From Flavobacterium sp. Root935 (GTDB lineage Bacteria; Bacteroidota; Bacteroidia; Flavobacteriales; Flavobacteriaceae): a DNA stretch of 64,000 nucleotides. Where the stretch lies: the NCBI RefSeq assembly GCF_001429295.1, contig NZ_LMJL01000012.1, positions 1,366,987 to 1,430,986 on the forward strand, read 5' to 3'. A model generated the notes under the pieces. It was given only the letters and a program-made list of their open reading frames with translations, had not been told where the DNA came from and searched no databases. The first letter of the stretch is position 1, and every line of letters begins with the position of its first letter. Position numbers and translations under genes: made by a program. Positions 9,482 through 17,749 of this stretch are shown piece by piece.

Positions 9482-10774
9482 ATGAAAAAAATTACCCAAA
9501 TCATCTGTGTTCTTTTAACAGTTACAAGTATGAACGCACAACAGGAAAAAGGAATCATTGGTTACACAAACTGGCTAAGCAATTGGTCTGAATTCAAGCC
9601 TCATAAAGTAGAGTATGGAGAAGCTAACCAGATTTTAGCAGGAAATATATCTGTTAACACTAAACTGCTCAAAAGGAATATTTATGTTTTGCAAGGAAAC
9701 GTTTATGTTACTAACAATGCTGTTTTAACTATTGAACCCGGAACTTTAATCATTGGCGATTTTGAAACCAAGGGTACGCTGGTAGTTACAAAAGGTGCAC
9801 AGCTTATTGCAGAGGGTTTAGAAACAGACCCAATTGTATTTACTTCAAACCGCAGCCTGAAAAAAGCAGGAGACTGGGGAGGTATTGTACTCCTTGGCGA
9901 TGCGCCAATTAATAAATTTGGAAATATTGGCTCCTACAACCTGGATCTTGATCCATCCTTAACTACTTACGGAGGTGATAATTCAGTATCAAATTCTGGT
10001 ATTTTAAGATTTGTAAGGATCGAATTTGCCGGAAAAAATATTAAAGGTGCTGATGCTTTCAATGGTTTGACAATCGCAGGTGTTGGCAACCAGACAATAT
10101 TAGAAAATATAATGGTTAGCTATTGTGGTGGTAACTCTTTTGCTTTCTATGGAGGTGATGTAAATGCTACTAAATTTGTTTCCTATAAATCAATTAATGA
10201 TGATTATAAATTCACTCAGGGAGTTCAATGTCGTCTGTATAATTCACTGGCTGTTAGGTCTTCTTATTTGTCAAGCAACAAAGACGGATCACGCTGTTTG
10301 GAGTTAAAAGGATATGAAAATAAAAATGAAACAGATTTTACTAAAAAACAGACTTTAGTTGAAGCTGCTAATATTACAGTGCTAAATGACAGCGACAACA
10401 TTAATGCTGATATTCAGTCAGGTTTGGTAAAAGAAGCTATTTACATTGCTGAAAATGCTTCGCTTGAAATGAAACGCAGTGTGGTTTCGGGATTTAATCC
10501 TGCGGTTTTATTAGATGGTAAAACTCAAATAAATGACACTAATCTTAAGAAAATCATATTTGAAGAAATGTACTTCAATTTATGTAACGGAAACATACTT
10601 TCAGAAGGAAGTAGCAATAACGAAGATTTGGAACACTGGTATGGCAACAGTTTATTTTTTAATGTCCATTCCAAAAGTGATAATAAGGAAACCTTTGTGG
10701 ACATATTTGAAGCTAAAAGACCCGATTTTAGATTACAATTAGGAAAAATTACCGCTTCAAGCAGCAACAAATAA
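9482..10774 (+). CDS. Secreted right-handed beta-helix protein
   Basis: Exported protein of 430 residues with a signal peptide (MKKITQIICVLLTVTSMNAQ). From about residue 50 it shows the start of a parallel beta-helix of a type common in Bacteroidota surface proteins: 'VYVTNNAVLTIEPGTLI' with 'GTLVVTKGAQLIAEG' and 'PIVFTS' rungs, then 'GDWGGIVLLGDA'. No C-terminal type IX sorting domain is visible, so it may stay periplasmic or be surface-bound by other means. No catalytic residues are recognisable. It stands alone between the efflux region and the PBP gene. The fold call is fairly secure; the substrate, if any, is unknown. Confidence 0.75.
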   Translation: MKKITQIICVLLTVTSMNAQQEKGIIGYTNWLSNWSEFKPHKVEYGEANQILAGNISVNTKLLKRNIYVLQGNVYVTNNAVLTIEPGTLIIGDFETKGTLVVTKGAQLIAEGLETDPIVFTSNRSLKKAGDWGGIVLLGDAPINKFGNIGSYNLDLDPSLTTYGGDNSVSNSGILRFVRIEFAGKNIKGADAFNGLTIAGVGNQTILENIMVSYCGGNSFAFYGGDVNATKFVSYKSINDDYKFTQGVQCRLYNSLAVRSSYLSSNKDGSRCLELKGYENKNETDFTKKQTLVEAANITVLNDSDNINADIQSGLVKEAIYIAENASLEMKRSVVSGFNPAVLLDGKTQINDTNLKKIIFEEMYFNLCNGNILSEGSSNNEDLEHWYGNSLFFNVHSKSDNKETFVDIFEAKRPDFRLQLGKITASSSNK

Positions 10775-10949
10775 TAAAGAAGCATTGTATGTATCTTATG
10801 GAATATAACAGTTAAGTTTTTTTTCCATAAGATATTACTTTAATATAATCCATTAGCCTCATTGATACAATTAATGCAATAGGCTTACTCTTTATGTTAT
10901 CCCCAAATCATAATTTCAATATCCTAACCTAATCCTTACTGTTTTTACC

Positions 10950-12803
10950 TTGAGAAAATCACTATTGCCCATTTTAGTTATAGCATTCACCCTGATCTTA
11001 ATTGCAAGAATATTTTATTTACAAATTTTAAATGATTCCTTTAAATTAAAAGCTGAAAATAACTCTATAAAAATTGAATATGAAATACCTGAAAGAGGAA
11101 ATATATATGACAGAAATGGAAAATTACTGGTAACAAATCAGACTTCTTACGATATTATGGTTGTTCCTCGGGAAGTCCAAAATATTGACACCTTAGAGTT
11201 CTGTAAATTATTAGGAATTAGTAAAAATAATTTCATAAAAAGTATAATCAAAGCAAAAAAATTTAGCACTCGCCTTCCCTCTTTATTTCTTGCTCAATTA
11301 AATCATAGCGAAATTTCCGCTTTTCAGGAAAAAATGAGAAACTTTCCAGGATTTTACTTTCAAAAAAGGATGCTAAGAAATTACGAAGTCAACTATGGAG
11401 CAAATATATTCGGTTTTATAACACAGGTAAATGAAGAATCATTAAGAGAACACTCGTATTATAAAAATGGAGATTTAACTGGAAAACAAGGTATTGAAGA
11501 AAGTTATGAACGGATCCTTAGAGGTACAAAAGGGGTGAAATATTTTCAAAAAGATAAATTTAATAAAAAAATTGGTTCTTACAAAAACGGAAAATATGAC
11601 ACTATATCTGTTAAAGGTTCTGATATTAATTTGTCCATTGATGGAGAATTACAAGCTTATGGGCAGCAACTCATGATAAACAAAAGAGGCGGAATTGTCG
11701 CTATTGAGCCCAAAACCGGGCAGATATTGGCTTTGGTAACTGCGCCATCCTATGATCCCGCTTTATTAGTTGGAAGGTCTAAATCAAAGAACTACACAAA
11801 GTTGTACTATGATTCAATTGCAAAGCCTTTATACGACAGGGGGCTTTTAGCAGAATATCCTCCAGGCTCACCTTTTAAGATACTGACTGGTTTAATCGGT
11901 TTGCAGGAAGGTGTTATCTATGAAAGCACAACTTTTATTTGTAATCATGGATTTAGTTATGGAAGAGGCAGCTTTATGAAATGTCATGGATCGGGCCCTC
12001 ACCAGCTCAATAATGGAATTTATAATTCATGTAATACATATTTTGGAAATGCTTATATGCTTACTATAAAAAAATATTTAAAACCATCTGAGGGCGTTGA
12101 CATATGGGGTAATTATTTAAAAAGTTTTGGCTTAGGAAATTATATGGGCTATGACTTACCAATTGGAAGAAAAGGTAAGATTCCAACATCAGAAACTTAT
12201 AACAAAATTTATCCAAACAGGAAATGGAAAAGTACCACTATCGTATCAAACGCTATAGGACAGGGTGAAGTTTTAATGACCCCCATCCAACTCGCCAATA
12301 TGATGGCGGCTATAGCAAACCATGGCTATTATTATACGCCACACATAGTGCGGAAAATTACCGGGCAAACCATTGACCCAAAATTTACAACAAAACATAT
12401 AACTACTATTGATGAAAAAAATTTCCTTCCTGTTATTGATGGGTTATTTGATGTATATAATTACGGAACCGCTCGTGGTCTGAATGTTTCAGGAATAGAT
12501 ATTTGTGGAAAAACAGGTACTGCAGAAAATTTTGCAAAAGTAGATGGAAAACGAGTTCAGTTAGAGGATCATTCGATCTTCGTTGCGTTTGCCCCAAAGA
12601 ATAATCCTAAAATTGCCATCGCAATTTTAATTGAGAACGGAGGTGCAGGCCGAACAATTGCCGGACCGATAGCAAGCCTGATGATAGAAAAATATCTTAA
12701 AAGAAAAATAAGCCGAACTGATTTGGAGATAAAAGTTCTGAATACCAGTCTAAAAAATCAATACGATCTTTCTCTTAATAAAAACAAGATTTATTTAAAT
12801 TAG
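10950..12803 (+). CDS. mrdA: Penicillin-binding protein 2 (peptidoglycan transpeptidase, MrdA-like)
   Basis: Inner-membrane class B PBP of 617 residues that cross-links peptidoglycan, in the family acting with RodA in elongation. One N-terminal membrane anchor (residues 5-24) precedes the dimerisation domain ('IPERGNIYDRNGKLL', about 51-65) and the transpeptidase domain. All three active-site motifs are present: S307-P-F-K310 (SxxK), S360-C-N362 (SxN) and K521-T-G-T524. The start is a TTG at 10950; no in-frame ATG would keep the anchor. No mreCD or rodA gene lies beside it, unlike the usual operon, so it may be a second copy. It is the last complete gene before the integration junction. Confidence 0.9.
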   Translation: MRKSLLPILVIAFTLILIARIFYLQILNDSFKLKAENNSIKIEYEIPERGNIYDRNGKLLVTNQTSYDIMVVPREVQNIDTLEFCKLLGISKNNFIKSIIKAKKFSTRLPSLFLAQLNHSEISAFQEKMRNFPGFYFQKRMLRNYEVNYGANIFGFITQVNEESLREHSYYKNGDLTGKQGIEESYERILRGTKGVKYFQKDKFNKKIGSYKNGKYDTISVKGSDINLSIDGELQAYGQQLMINKRGGIVAIEPKTGQILALVTAPSYDPALLVGRSKSKNYTKLYYDSIAKPLYDRGLLAEYPPGSPFKILTGLIGLQEGVIYESTTFICNHGFSYGRGSFMKCHGSGPHQLNNGIYNSCNTYFGNAYMLTIKKYLKPSEGVDIWGNYLKSFGLGNYMGYDLPIGRKGKIPTSETYNKIYPNRKWKSTTIVSNAIGQGEVLMTPIQLANMMAAIANHGYYYTPHIVRKITGQTIDPKFTTKHITTIDEKNFLPVIDGLFDVYNYGTARGLNVSGIDICGKTGTAENFAKVDGKRVQLEDHSIFVAFAPKNNPKIAIAILIENGGAGRTIAGPIASLMIEKYLKRKISRTDLEIKVLNTSLKNQYDLSLNKNKIYLN

Positions 12804-12828
12804 ATTAGAAAACAACTAAAGTAACTAT

Positions 12829-12969
12829 CACGAATTAGAAAAATATTTGGTGTCAAATTGATCTATTGGAACAAATGGAGTTGATACTTTTTTTGCGACT
12901 GTCACCAGAGCTTTAATTTCATATTGCGAAATATCCTGTATTTTTAATATATTTGTGATACAAAAAAAG
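12829..12969 (-). pseudogene. 3' remnant of an unidentified gene
   Basis: An open minus-strand run of about 46 codons ends in a protein-like stretch (DISQYEIKAL, VAKKVSTPFVPIDQ) and a TGA at 12829. Its upstream end meets a stop codon, and no start or upstream domain is present. It looks like the truncated C-terminus of a gene cut at the integration hot spot. The parent family is not recognised, and a chance open frame cannot be excluded. Confidence 0.35.
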
Positions 12970-13120
12970 AATAATACTACTGTCTGTTAATTCGTTAGTA
13001 TTTAAATTTTGTGCACGATTTAATATTGAAATAGCAAAAAAAATGAATTTGGTGCAGAATCGGTGCACAGAGGTTCAAGACATAAATAAAAGTGGCATAT
13101 ACAGCGGTTTCAGGCGTAAA

Positions 13121-13144
13121 GTTCGAATCCTGCTCTCCCCACCA
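13121..13144 (+). other. tRNA 3'-end fragment, candidate ICE attachment site
   Basis: GTTCGAATCC followed by TGCTCTCCCCACCA is the T-loop, 3' T-stem, acceptor 3' strand and CCA of a bacterial tRNA gene. The bases 5' of the loop (CGTAAA) do not pair with CCTGC, and no anticodon arm is present, so only the last 24 nt are tRNA. A 3' tRNA fragment beside an integrase gene is the classic att core. The acceptor would start GGGGAGA in the intact gene, compatible with tRNA-Tyr among others; identity unproven. Confidence 0.75.
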
Positions 13145-13209
13145 AAAGGGTAAAAGAAGCCAAAACGAAAGTTTTTCAATCTTTTCAAAAACCCATAAAA
13201 AACGTGGTA

Positions 13210-13247
13210 AAACCTGCAAATCCTAGGATTCGCAGGTTTTTTTGTTT
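13210..13247 (+). terminator. Intrinsic terminator downstream of the tRNA fragment
   Basis: 14-bp stem with one mismatch, AAACCTGCAAATCC (13210-13223) with GGATTCGCAGGTTT (13226-13239), followed by a T-run. Its position fits the terminator of the tRNA whose 3' end is at 13144. Confidence 0.85.
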
Positions 13248-13299
13248 TATACTGCTTTTCAAATTTTTTAAAACCGCTCAAAATTTCTATGGCAAAATC

Positions 13300-13332
13300 G
13301 TGGCACTTTTATGTGCTGGGAAAATGTGCCAC
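13300..13332. repeat. Inverted repeat GTGGCAC/GTGCCAC near the integrase
   Basis: 7-bp arms at 13300-13306 and 13326-13332 lie between the tRNA fragment and the integrase. They could be an integrase or Xis binding site. Confidence 0.4.
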
Positions 13333-13363
13333 AGAATTTAAAACAATCCCTTATAAACAAAGG

Positions 13364-13381
13364 GGTTAACGAGGTTAACGA
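13364..13381. repeat. Tandem 9-bp repeat, possible integrase arm sites
   Basis: GGTTAACGA occurs twice back to back (13364-13372, 13373-13381), 52 bp before the integrase ATG. Short direct repeats beside int genes commonly serve as arm-type binding sites. Confidence 0.5.
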
Positions 13382-13433
13382 CTTGTTTTTTTGATGCTAT
13401 AATTCTACATTTATTAATCTAAAAAGCTGAATT

Positions 13434-14741
13434 ATGTTAGAAAGCAGTTTTGGGTTAGTTTTCTTTTTGAAAATACCCCGCAATGAGAGTAAAATTAGAA
13501 CGGTTTATTTCAGAATAACCGTAGACAGCGTTCCCAAGGAGGCATCCACTAAAAGAAAATGGGATATAACCCGATGGGACCAAAAGTCCGAACGCGCAGT
13601 AGGCTTAAAAGAAGATGCAAAGTCTTTAAACTTCTTTCTGGATTCACTGACGTTAAAAATCAATGAAATCAAAACAGAAATGATGTATAGCGGCAAAATT
13701 ATAACCGCTGAAAAAATTATGGACCATGTCCTTGGAAGAATAGCTCCAAAAATTAAGGTATTAGAAGAATTTCAAAAACACAATGAAGAAATGGAGGCCC
13801 TTCTGGGAAAAGGTTATGCGAAAGGCACCCTGCAGAGATTTACTATTACTAAAAACCACTTAGCAGCTTTTATTCAATTTAAGTTTAAAAGAGATGATAT
13901 GGAATTTACAGATTTAAATCTTGAGTTTGTAAAAGACTTTGAGTTTTATCTAAGAACTGTCCGTGACTGTAGCAACAACACCACGCTTAAATACATCGCA
14001 AATTTCAAAAAAATTGTGATTAGTGCCATTGATAAAGAAATTATTAATAAAGACCCTTTTAAAAACTTTAAGGGAAGAAAAACTAAAATGGTAAAGAAGC
14101 CGCTGACCACGCAGGAATTGTACGAACTGGAAAGGCATTATTTTACCACGGACAGGCTCAATGTTGTTAGAGATGTATTTGTATTCCAGTGCTACACCGG
14201 ACTGGCTTATATCGATGCATACCAATTAAAAAAGACTGATATCAAAAAAGGTATTGACGGAAACCTGTGGATTATGTCTGAAAGGCAGAAAACCAATTCA
14301 TCATTTAATGTCCCTCTTCTTCCTCAGGCACTAAAAATAATTGAAAACTACAAAGACCATCCTCTCTGTATTCAGCGCGGTACGGTCCTTCCCGTTTCTT
14401 CAAATCAGAAGATGAACGAGTATCTGAAAGAAGTTGCAGTATTGTGCGGTTTTCCTTTTACGCTCAACACGCATATGGCCCGTCGGACTTTCGGAAGCAC
14501 GGTAACCCTAAATAATAACGTCCCTATTAATGTAGTGAAAGAACTGCTGGGTCATGCATCGGTAAAACAGACTGAGGCATATGCTATAACTGAGCAGGCC
14601 ACAATCGGACGTGAAATGTCCATTCTGAATAAAAAACTCAATAAAACTGGGTCCAAAATGTCTAAACCTGATTTGGCGGTTCTCAGCAGGCTCGAAAAGG
14701 AAATTCAGGCAATCAAAAAGAAATACAACATTTCTTCGTGA
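13434..14741 (+). CDS. int: Tyrosine recombinase, ICE integrase (IntDOT-like)
   Basis: Site-specific integrase of 435 residues that would insert and excise the element at the adjacent att site. It has an N-terminal arm-binding region, a SAM-like core-binding domain (about 105-205, 'EFQKHNEEMEALLGKG' opening) and a C-terminal catalytic domain. Catalytic residues visible are K286, H347-x-x-R350, H374 (LGHAS) and the nucleophile Y383. The position of Arg I is occupied by Ala258 (CYTGLAYID), as is usual for the Bacteroidetes IntDOT group, where that arginine is missing. The gene points into the element and converges on the small DNA-binding genes across a shared terminator. Confidence 0.93.
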   Translation: MLESSFGLVFFLKIPRNESKIRTVYFRITVDSVPKEASTKRKWDITRWDQKSERAVGLKEDAKSLNFFLDSLTLKINEIKTEMMYSGKIITAEKIMDHVLGRIAPKIKVLEEFQKHNEEMEALLGKGYAKGTLQRFTITKNHLAAFIQFKFKRDDMEFTDLNLEFVKDFEFYLRTVRDCSNNTTLKYIANFKKIVISAIDKEIINKDPFKNFKGRKTKMVKKPLTTQELYELERHYFTTDRLNVVRDVFVFQCYTGLAYIDAYQLKKTDIKKGIDGNLWIMSERQKTNSSFNVPLLPQALKIIENYKDHPLCIQRGTVLPVSSNQKMNEYLKEVAVLCGFPFTLNTHMARRTFGSTVTLNNNVPINVVKELLGHASVKQTEAYAITEQATIGREMSILNKKLNKTGSKMSKPDLAVLSRLEKEIQAIKKKYNISS

Positions 14742-14769
14742 TAAATAATTTCAAAATATATTAAAACTC

Positions 14770-14809
14770 AAAAGAGACTACCTCAAATATTTTGAGATAG
14801 TCTCTTTTT
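14770..14809. terminator. Bidirectional terminator between int and the convergent gene
   Basis: AAAAGAGACTA (14770-14780) and CTCAAA pair with TTTGAG and TAGTCTCTTTTT (ending 14809). T-runs lie on both sides. The stem contains the stop codon of the convergent gene (14783). Confidence 0.85.
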
Positions 14810-15103
14810 ATATAGTTTAACTTCGCTCTTATAACCTGGATGATAAGATGGAGTATACTTGATGTATCCTAAATCCTGAAGCTGTTTAAAATACTTATGA
14901 TAAGTCGGCAGCGTATTGACATGTGACAGCTCCATAATTTTACTGCGGCTGACTTTAATCCTTCTTCTCTGCCCCTGCCTATACCCTAACCCTAATATGG
15001 CTGTTAAAATTGATAGATGCCAGACATTAAGTTGGGGATCATCAATGTACATGGATAAGTAGTTCATAATATTTCTCTGTTTTAATTCATTATCTTTTTT
15101 CAT
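14783..15103 (-). CDS. Small ICE winged-helix-like protein, paralogue of the 15401-15703 gene
   Basis: Protein of 106 residues from the ATG at 15103 (MKKDNELKQRN); a longer in-frame start at 15217 would lie inside the upstream gene and is unlikely. The 15103 ATG overlaps the end of the upstream gene by 14 nt, indicating translational coupling. The C-terminal half shares the pattern YHK-x6-L-x2-(L/Y)-GYIKY-x-PS-x6-SEV with the product at 15401-15703. This is typical of small winged-helix regulators that sit beside integrases in Bacteroidetes ICEs. Probably DNA-binding, perhaps in excision control; unproven. Confidence 0.65.
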   Translation of the reverse strand: MKKDNELKQRNIMNYLSMYIDDPQLNVWHLSILTAILGLGYRQGQRRRIKVSRSKIMELSHVNTLPTYHKYFKQLQDLGYIKYTPSYHPGYKSEVKLYKKRLSQNI

Positions 15104-15365
15104 CTGCAAAAAGTTTTTCAAGATCTTTTCTATTATAATAATACGAGCCAAGCACTTTTTTGAAACGGACTTTTTGGCTTGTTCTAAGATTCTGAACTGA
15201 ACCTGCTGAAATATCAAGCAGTTTTCTCACTGCCTTGCTTTTAAGCCATTCAGGTTCCAAAGGTTCTTTCTGTCTGTAATTCATTTCATAAAATACAGCT
15301 TGTATTTTATCTACTAGAAGAAGACCAAACTGTCTCAGATCTTCCTTGGTTACAATTTCATTCAT
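15090..15365 (-). CDS. HTH (excisionase-type) DNA-binding protein
   Basis: Protein of 91 residues. The second half reads as a MerR/Xis-like helix-turn-helix: 'WLKSKAVRKLLDISAGSVQNLR', then 'VLGSYYYNRKDLEKLF', the wing that closes most Bacteroidetes excisionase-type HTH_17 proteins. Its placement near int, in a run of small DNA-binding genes, suggests a role in excision or in controlling the tra operon. It overlaps the next gene by 14 nt. Confidence 0.7.
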   Translation of the reverse strand: MNEIVTKEDLRQFGLLLVDKIQAVFYEMNYRQKEPLEPEWLKSKAVRKLLDISAGSVQNLRTSQKVRFKKVLGSYYYNRKDLEKLFADEKR

Positions 15366-15400
15366 AGTACAATTTCATAAAATTATTAATTGCAGAATCT

Positions 15401-15703
15401 TTAGATATCCGCATTAGCTGAAGACAAAAAGTATACTTCACTGCCACGATTTTTTTTAAAAGATGGTCTATACTTTATGTATCCATACTGATGAAGCTCT
15501 TGGACACATTTATGATACGTATTTGCTGAAGAAACTTTAGCAATAACAATAATCTCCGAGCTGAATACAAAAATTGGATTAATAAAGCCCTTAACGGATC
15601 TAAATTGTAATAGAGCTGCATAAATGGCAATATGCATCGGACTAATCCGGTAATCATTCTCTATTGCGGTGAAAAAATCCGATAAAGGCTTTAAGGTCTC
15701 CAT
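15401..15703 (-). CDS. Small ICE winged-helix-like protein
   Basis: Protein of 100 residues, unnamed family. The first half (PMHIAIYAALLQFRS) resembles the start of a replication-initiator or winged-helix fold, and the second half holds the YHKCVQEL...GYIKYRPS...GSEVYF pattern shared with the gene at 14783-15103. It lies 4 nt after the 15708-16859 gene, so it is co-transcribed with the tra operon's tail. Probably DNA-binding; specific role unknown. Confidence 0.6.
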   Translation of the reverse strand: METLKPLSDFFTAIENDYRISPMHIAIYAALLQFRSVKGFINPIFVFSSEIIVIAKVSSANTYHKCVQELHQYGYIKYRPSFKKNRGSEVYFLSSANADI

Positions 15704-15707
15704 AATT

Positions 15708-16859
15708 TTAAAGTGAAGGAGTTTTTCTTTTCTTTATTTTATTGTCTTTCTTCCCTGAATCCCCTTCATCTGAATCTGGATTTTGTTTTTGATCTTTAGA
15801 AACTGATTCTTTTTGAGATTCAGCCTTCTTTTCTTCCTTGCTCTCTCGATGGTTGATTCGCTGGAGATTTGTATCATAAACATTAACAGTCTTAAACTGG
15901 GGATTTGCCTCAACATACATTTTACTTTCAACACCACCGACAACAAAAGTTGCCGACTGAAGATTTCCTTTCTTTAGTGAATTCAAAAGATCTTCTTTAT
16001 ACTGCGGCGTATTCAGTTCCTTGATTGAATGTTTTGCCAGACTTGCTTCCAGATCATATCCGTAGTTCTGATGGTATTGGTTCAGCTTAAAATTACCATT
16101 GTCAAATTGTTTAAAGTCAATTTTAAGCCAGCAATTATAGCTCTCCCCTTCTTTGTTTTTAAGATCTTTATTGACAGATCTGCCTTCCATCAAATTATAA
16201 GCCTCCTTCATTGTAATGCTGGCGCTGTCTTTGTTGATGTAGAAGGTCTGTTCCAGACCAGGTTTGTTTTCTTCTTTCTGAAGATTGACATGATAGGAAT
16301 TAAAAAAATACATATCTGTCTGCTCAGACCTTTTGAAATTTAATTCTACAGTTATGGTATCCTTATTTGGTAGACCATTGTTCATAATGCCGGTGTGCAT
16401 GATTTTAAAATCCTTATCTCCCTTCATTATGTTCTCTCGCAGTTCAGCATCGAACGTTTCTCCAAATCCAGTATATTTCAACTGGTCTTTCAGGTATTCT
16501 AAATTTTTCTCATTCATTGCATTTTCATTTAAATTGTTTCCTAAAAATTCTTTCCTTTCTCTTGCCCATTCGGCAAATCCAGTCAGTTCTATTGCTTCAT
16601 TTTCGGAAGTATTAATTCCGCTTGCTAAAACTGCTCTTAAGTCAGCTATAATCTCTTCTATCGGCACACTTTTATAATAGTCTGCATCTGTGGTCATTTC
16701 ATAGCAGTATTCTTTTGCTTCCAAAGCATTTTTAAATAACTCAATTGAATAGGTATCTGTTACCAGATCAGTATTAAAAGCAGCAAATCGATGGCCGTTA
16801 TAAGCCATTTCCTCGGCAAACGACAGCATCATTTCAGTATCGGCCAGATTGATAATCAT
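15708..16859 (-). CDS. ICE accessory protein, DUF3945/DUF4099-like C-terminus
   Basis: Soluble acidic protein of 383 residues, no signal peptide. The first 150 residues are not recognised. The C-terminal part has a pair of short modules ('LNSLKKGNLQSATF', then 'KMYVEANPQFKTVNVYD') that resembles DUF3945/DUF4099-type modules of large Bacteroidetes ICE and topoisomerase-associated proteins, followed by a highly charged Lys/Glu-rich tail (from about 335) likely to be disordered. It follows traN by 14 nt, so it travels with the transfer operon. A role in DNA processing is inference; the domain call is from memory and moderate. Confidence 0.5.
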   Translation of the reverse strand: MIINLADTEMMLSFAEEMAYNGHRFAAFNTDLVTDTYSIELFKNALEAKEYCYEMTTDADYYKSVPIEEIIADLRAVLASGINTSENEAIELTGFAEWARERKEFLGNNLNENAMNEKNLEYLKDQLKYTGFGETFDAELRENIMKGDKDFKIMHTGIMNNGLPNKDTITVELNFKRSEQTDMYFFNSYHVNLQKEENKPGLEQTFYINKDSASITMKEAYNLMEGRSVNKDLKNKEGESYNCWLKIDFKQFDNGNFKLNQYHQNYGYDLEASLAKHSIKELNTPQYKEDLLNSLKKGNLQSATFVVGGVESKMYVEANPQFKTVNVYDTNLQRINHRESKEEKKAESQKESVSKDQKQNPDSDEGDSGKKDNKIKKRKTPSL

Positions 16860-16873
16860 AATCTATTTTAAAA

Positions 16874-17737
16874 TTAAAAAGTGTCAATATTGAATTCTGT
16901 AATCGGAAATACCTTATCAGTCAGACTATTACTTATATCTACTTCCAGATGTCTTCCGCCGTTTTTTTCAATCATCTGAATCGTCAGATACTTATTCTCA
17001 GGGATAGTAAATTTCTGCAGGGCATAGACTTTTATTATTTCAGATTTATAAGGAATTACAGAATACGATGAAGTTGCATACAAAGGCTCCAATTCAATTT
17101 CCTGTGAGGCAGTCCGTTTTGATTTTCTCTTATCCCTGATAAAAAAACGAAACTGATCAATATCGTAGTTAATCTTTGATTTGTTTTCAAAAACAACACG
17201 CAGATACAAAACATCCTGCTGGATAAAGATGCCGTTCACCTCCAGTCTGATCTGATACTTTGATTTTTTTAGACCACTGATTTTTTTCTTTTTGGAATAT
17301 GCAGCCAAAGCACACTGTTCAATTCTTTTCTGATTTTCGTTTTCTAAAGAAAACAGCACATCCCTGCTTGCAGACACTGCATTTTCAGCCTTAAAATTTA
17401 AGTCCGGGCAGGAATTGTCGTAATTCAGTATAAAAACGTACAATTTCCCGTCAGAAGTTACAACTGTCAGATTGGTCTGAAAAAAATGCTGTTTAGCAGC
17501 TTTTACAAGTAGTATATTCTCAACTCCTTTTGCTTTCTGTACAAGCACTTCTGCGCTCCCTTTGTCAATGCTCTTGATTGGATAAGGGAAAACGATGCTT
17601 GTGGTTTTAGAAAAACCTACTTGTAGATTTTTATACTGGTCTTCGTAAAAGACTGTTTCCCTTGCGTTTGACTGTGGATTAGCTGAAACACAAACCAGCA
17701 GAAAGCTGATTAAAAACAAATAATTCGCTCTTTTCAT
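16874..17737 (-). CDS. traN: Conjugative transposon protein TraN (DUF4138)
   Basis: Secreted protein of 287 residues with a signal peptide (ending VSANPQS). It matches the Bacteroidetes TraN pattern: a beta-rich domain opening with a 'VGFSKTTSIVFPYPIKSIDKG' type segment near residue 40 and a second beta domain containing 'GIFIQQDVLYLRVVFENKSKINYDI' near 170. TraN is thought to be the VirB9-like outer-membrane-side component of the MPF_B type IV secretion channel, binding TraM. It follows traM by 12 nt. Confidence 0.88.
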   Translation of the reverse strand: MKRANYLFLISFLLVCVSANPQSNARETVFYEDQYKNLQVGFSKTTSIVFPYPIKSIDKGSAEVLVQKAKGVENILLVKAAKQHFFQTNLTVVTSDGKLYVFILNYDNSCPDLNFKAENAVSASRDVLFSLENENQKRIEQCALAAYSKKKKISGLKKSKYQIRLEVNGIFIQQDVLYLRVVFENKSKINYDIDQFRFFIRDKRKSKRTASQEIELEPLYATSSYSVIPYKSEIIKVYALQKFTIPENKYLTIQMIEKNGGRHLEVDISNSLTDKVFPITEFNIDTF

Positions 17738-17749
17738 ATTTTCTCTCTT

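Noticed and set aside
9328..9591. Plus-strand open frame between the small secreted protein and the beta-helix gene
   Set aside because: It overlaps the well-supported beta-helix gene start in another frame, and it has no signal, motif or composition typical of a gene.
12995..13281. Two minus-strand open frames across the att region
   Set aside because: They read antisense through the tRNA fragment and terminator, a known source of spurious proteins at tRNA ends.
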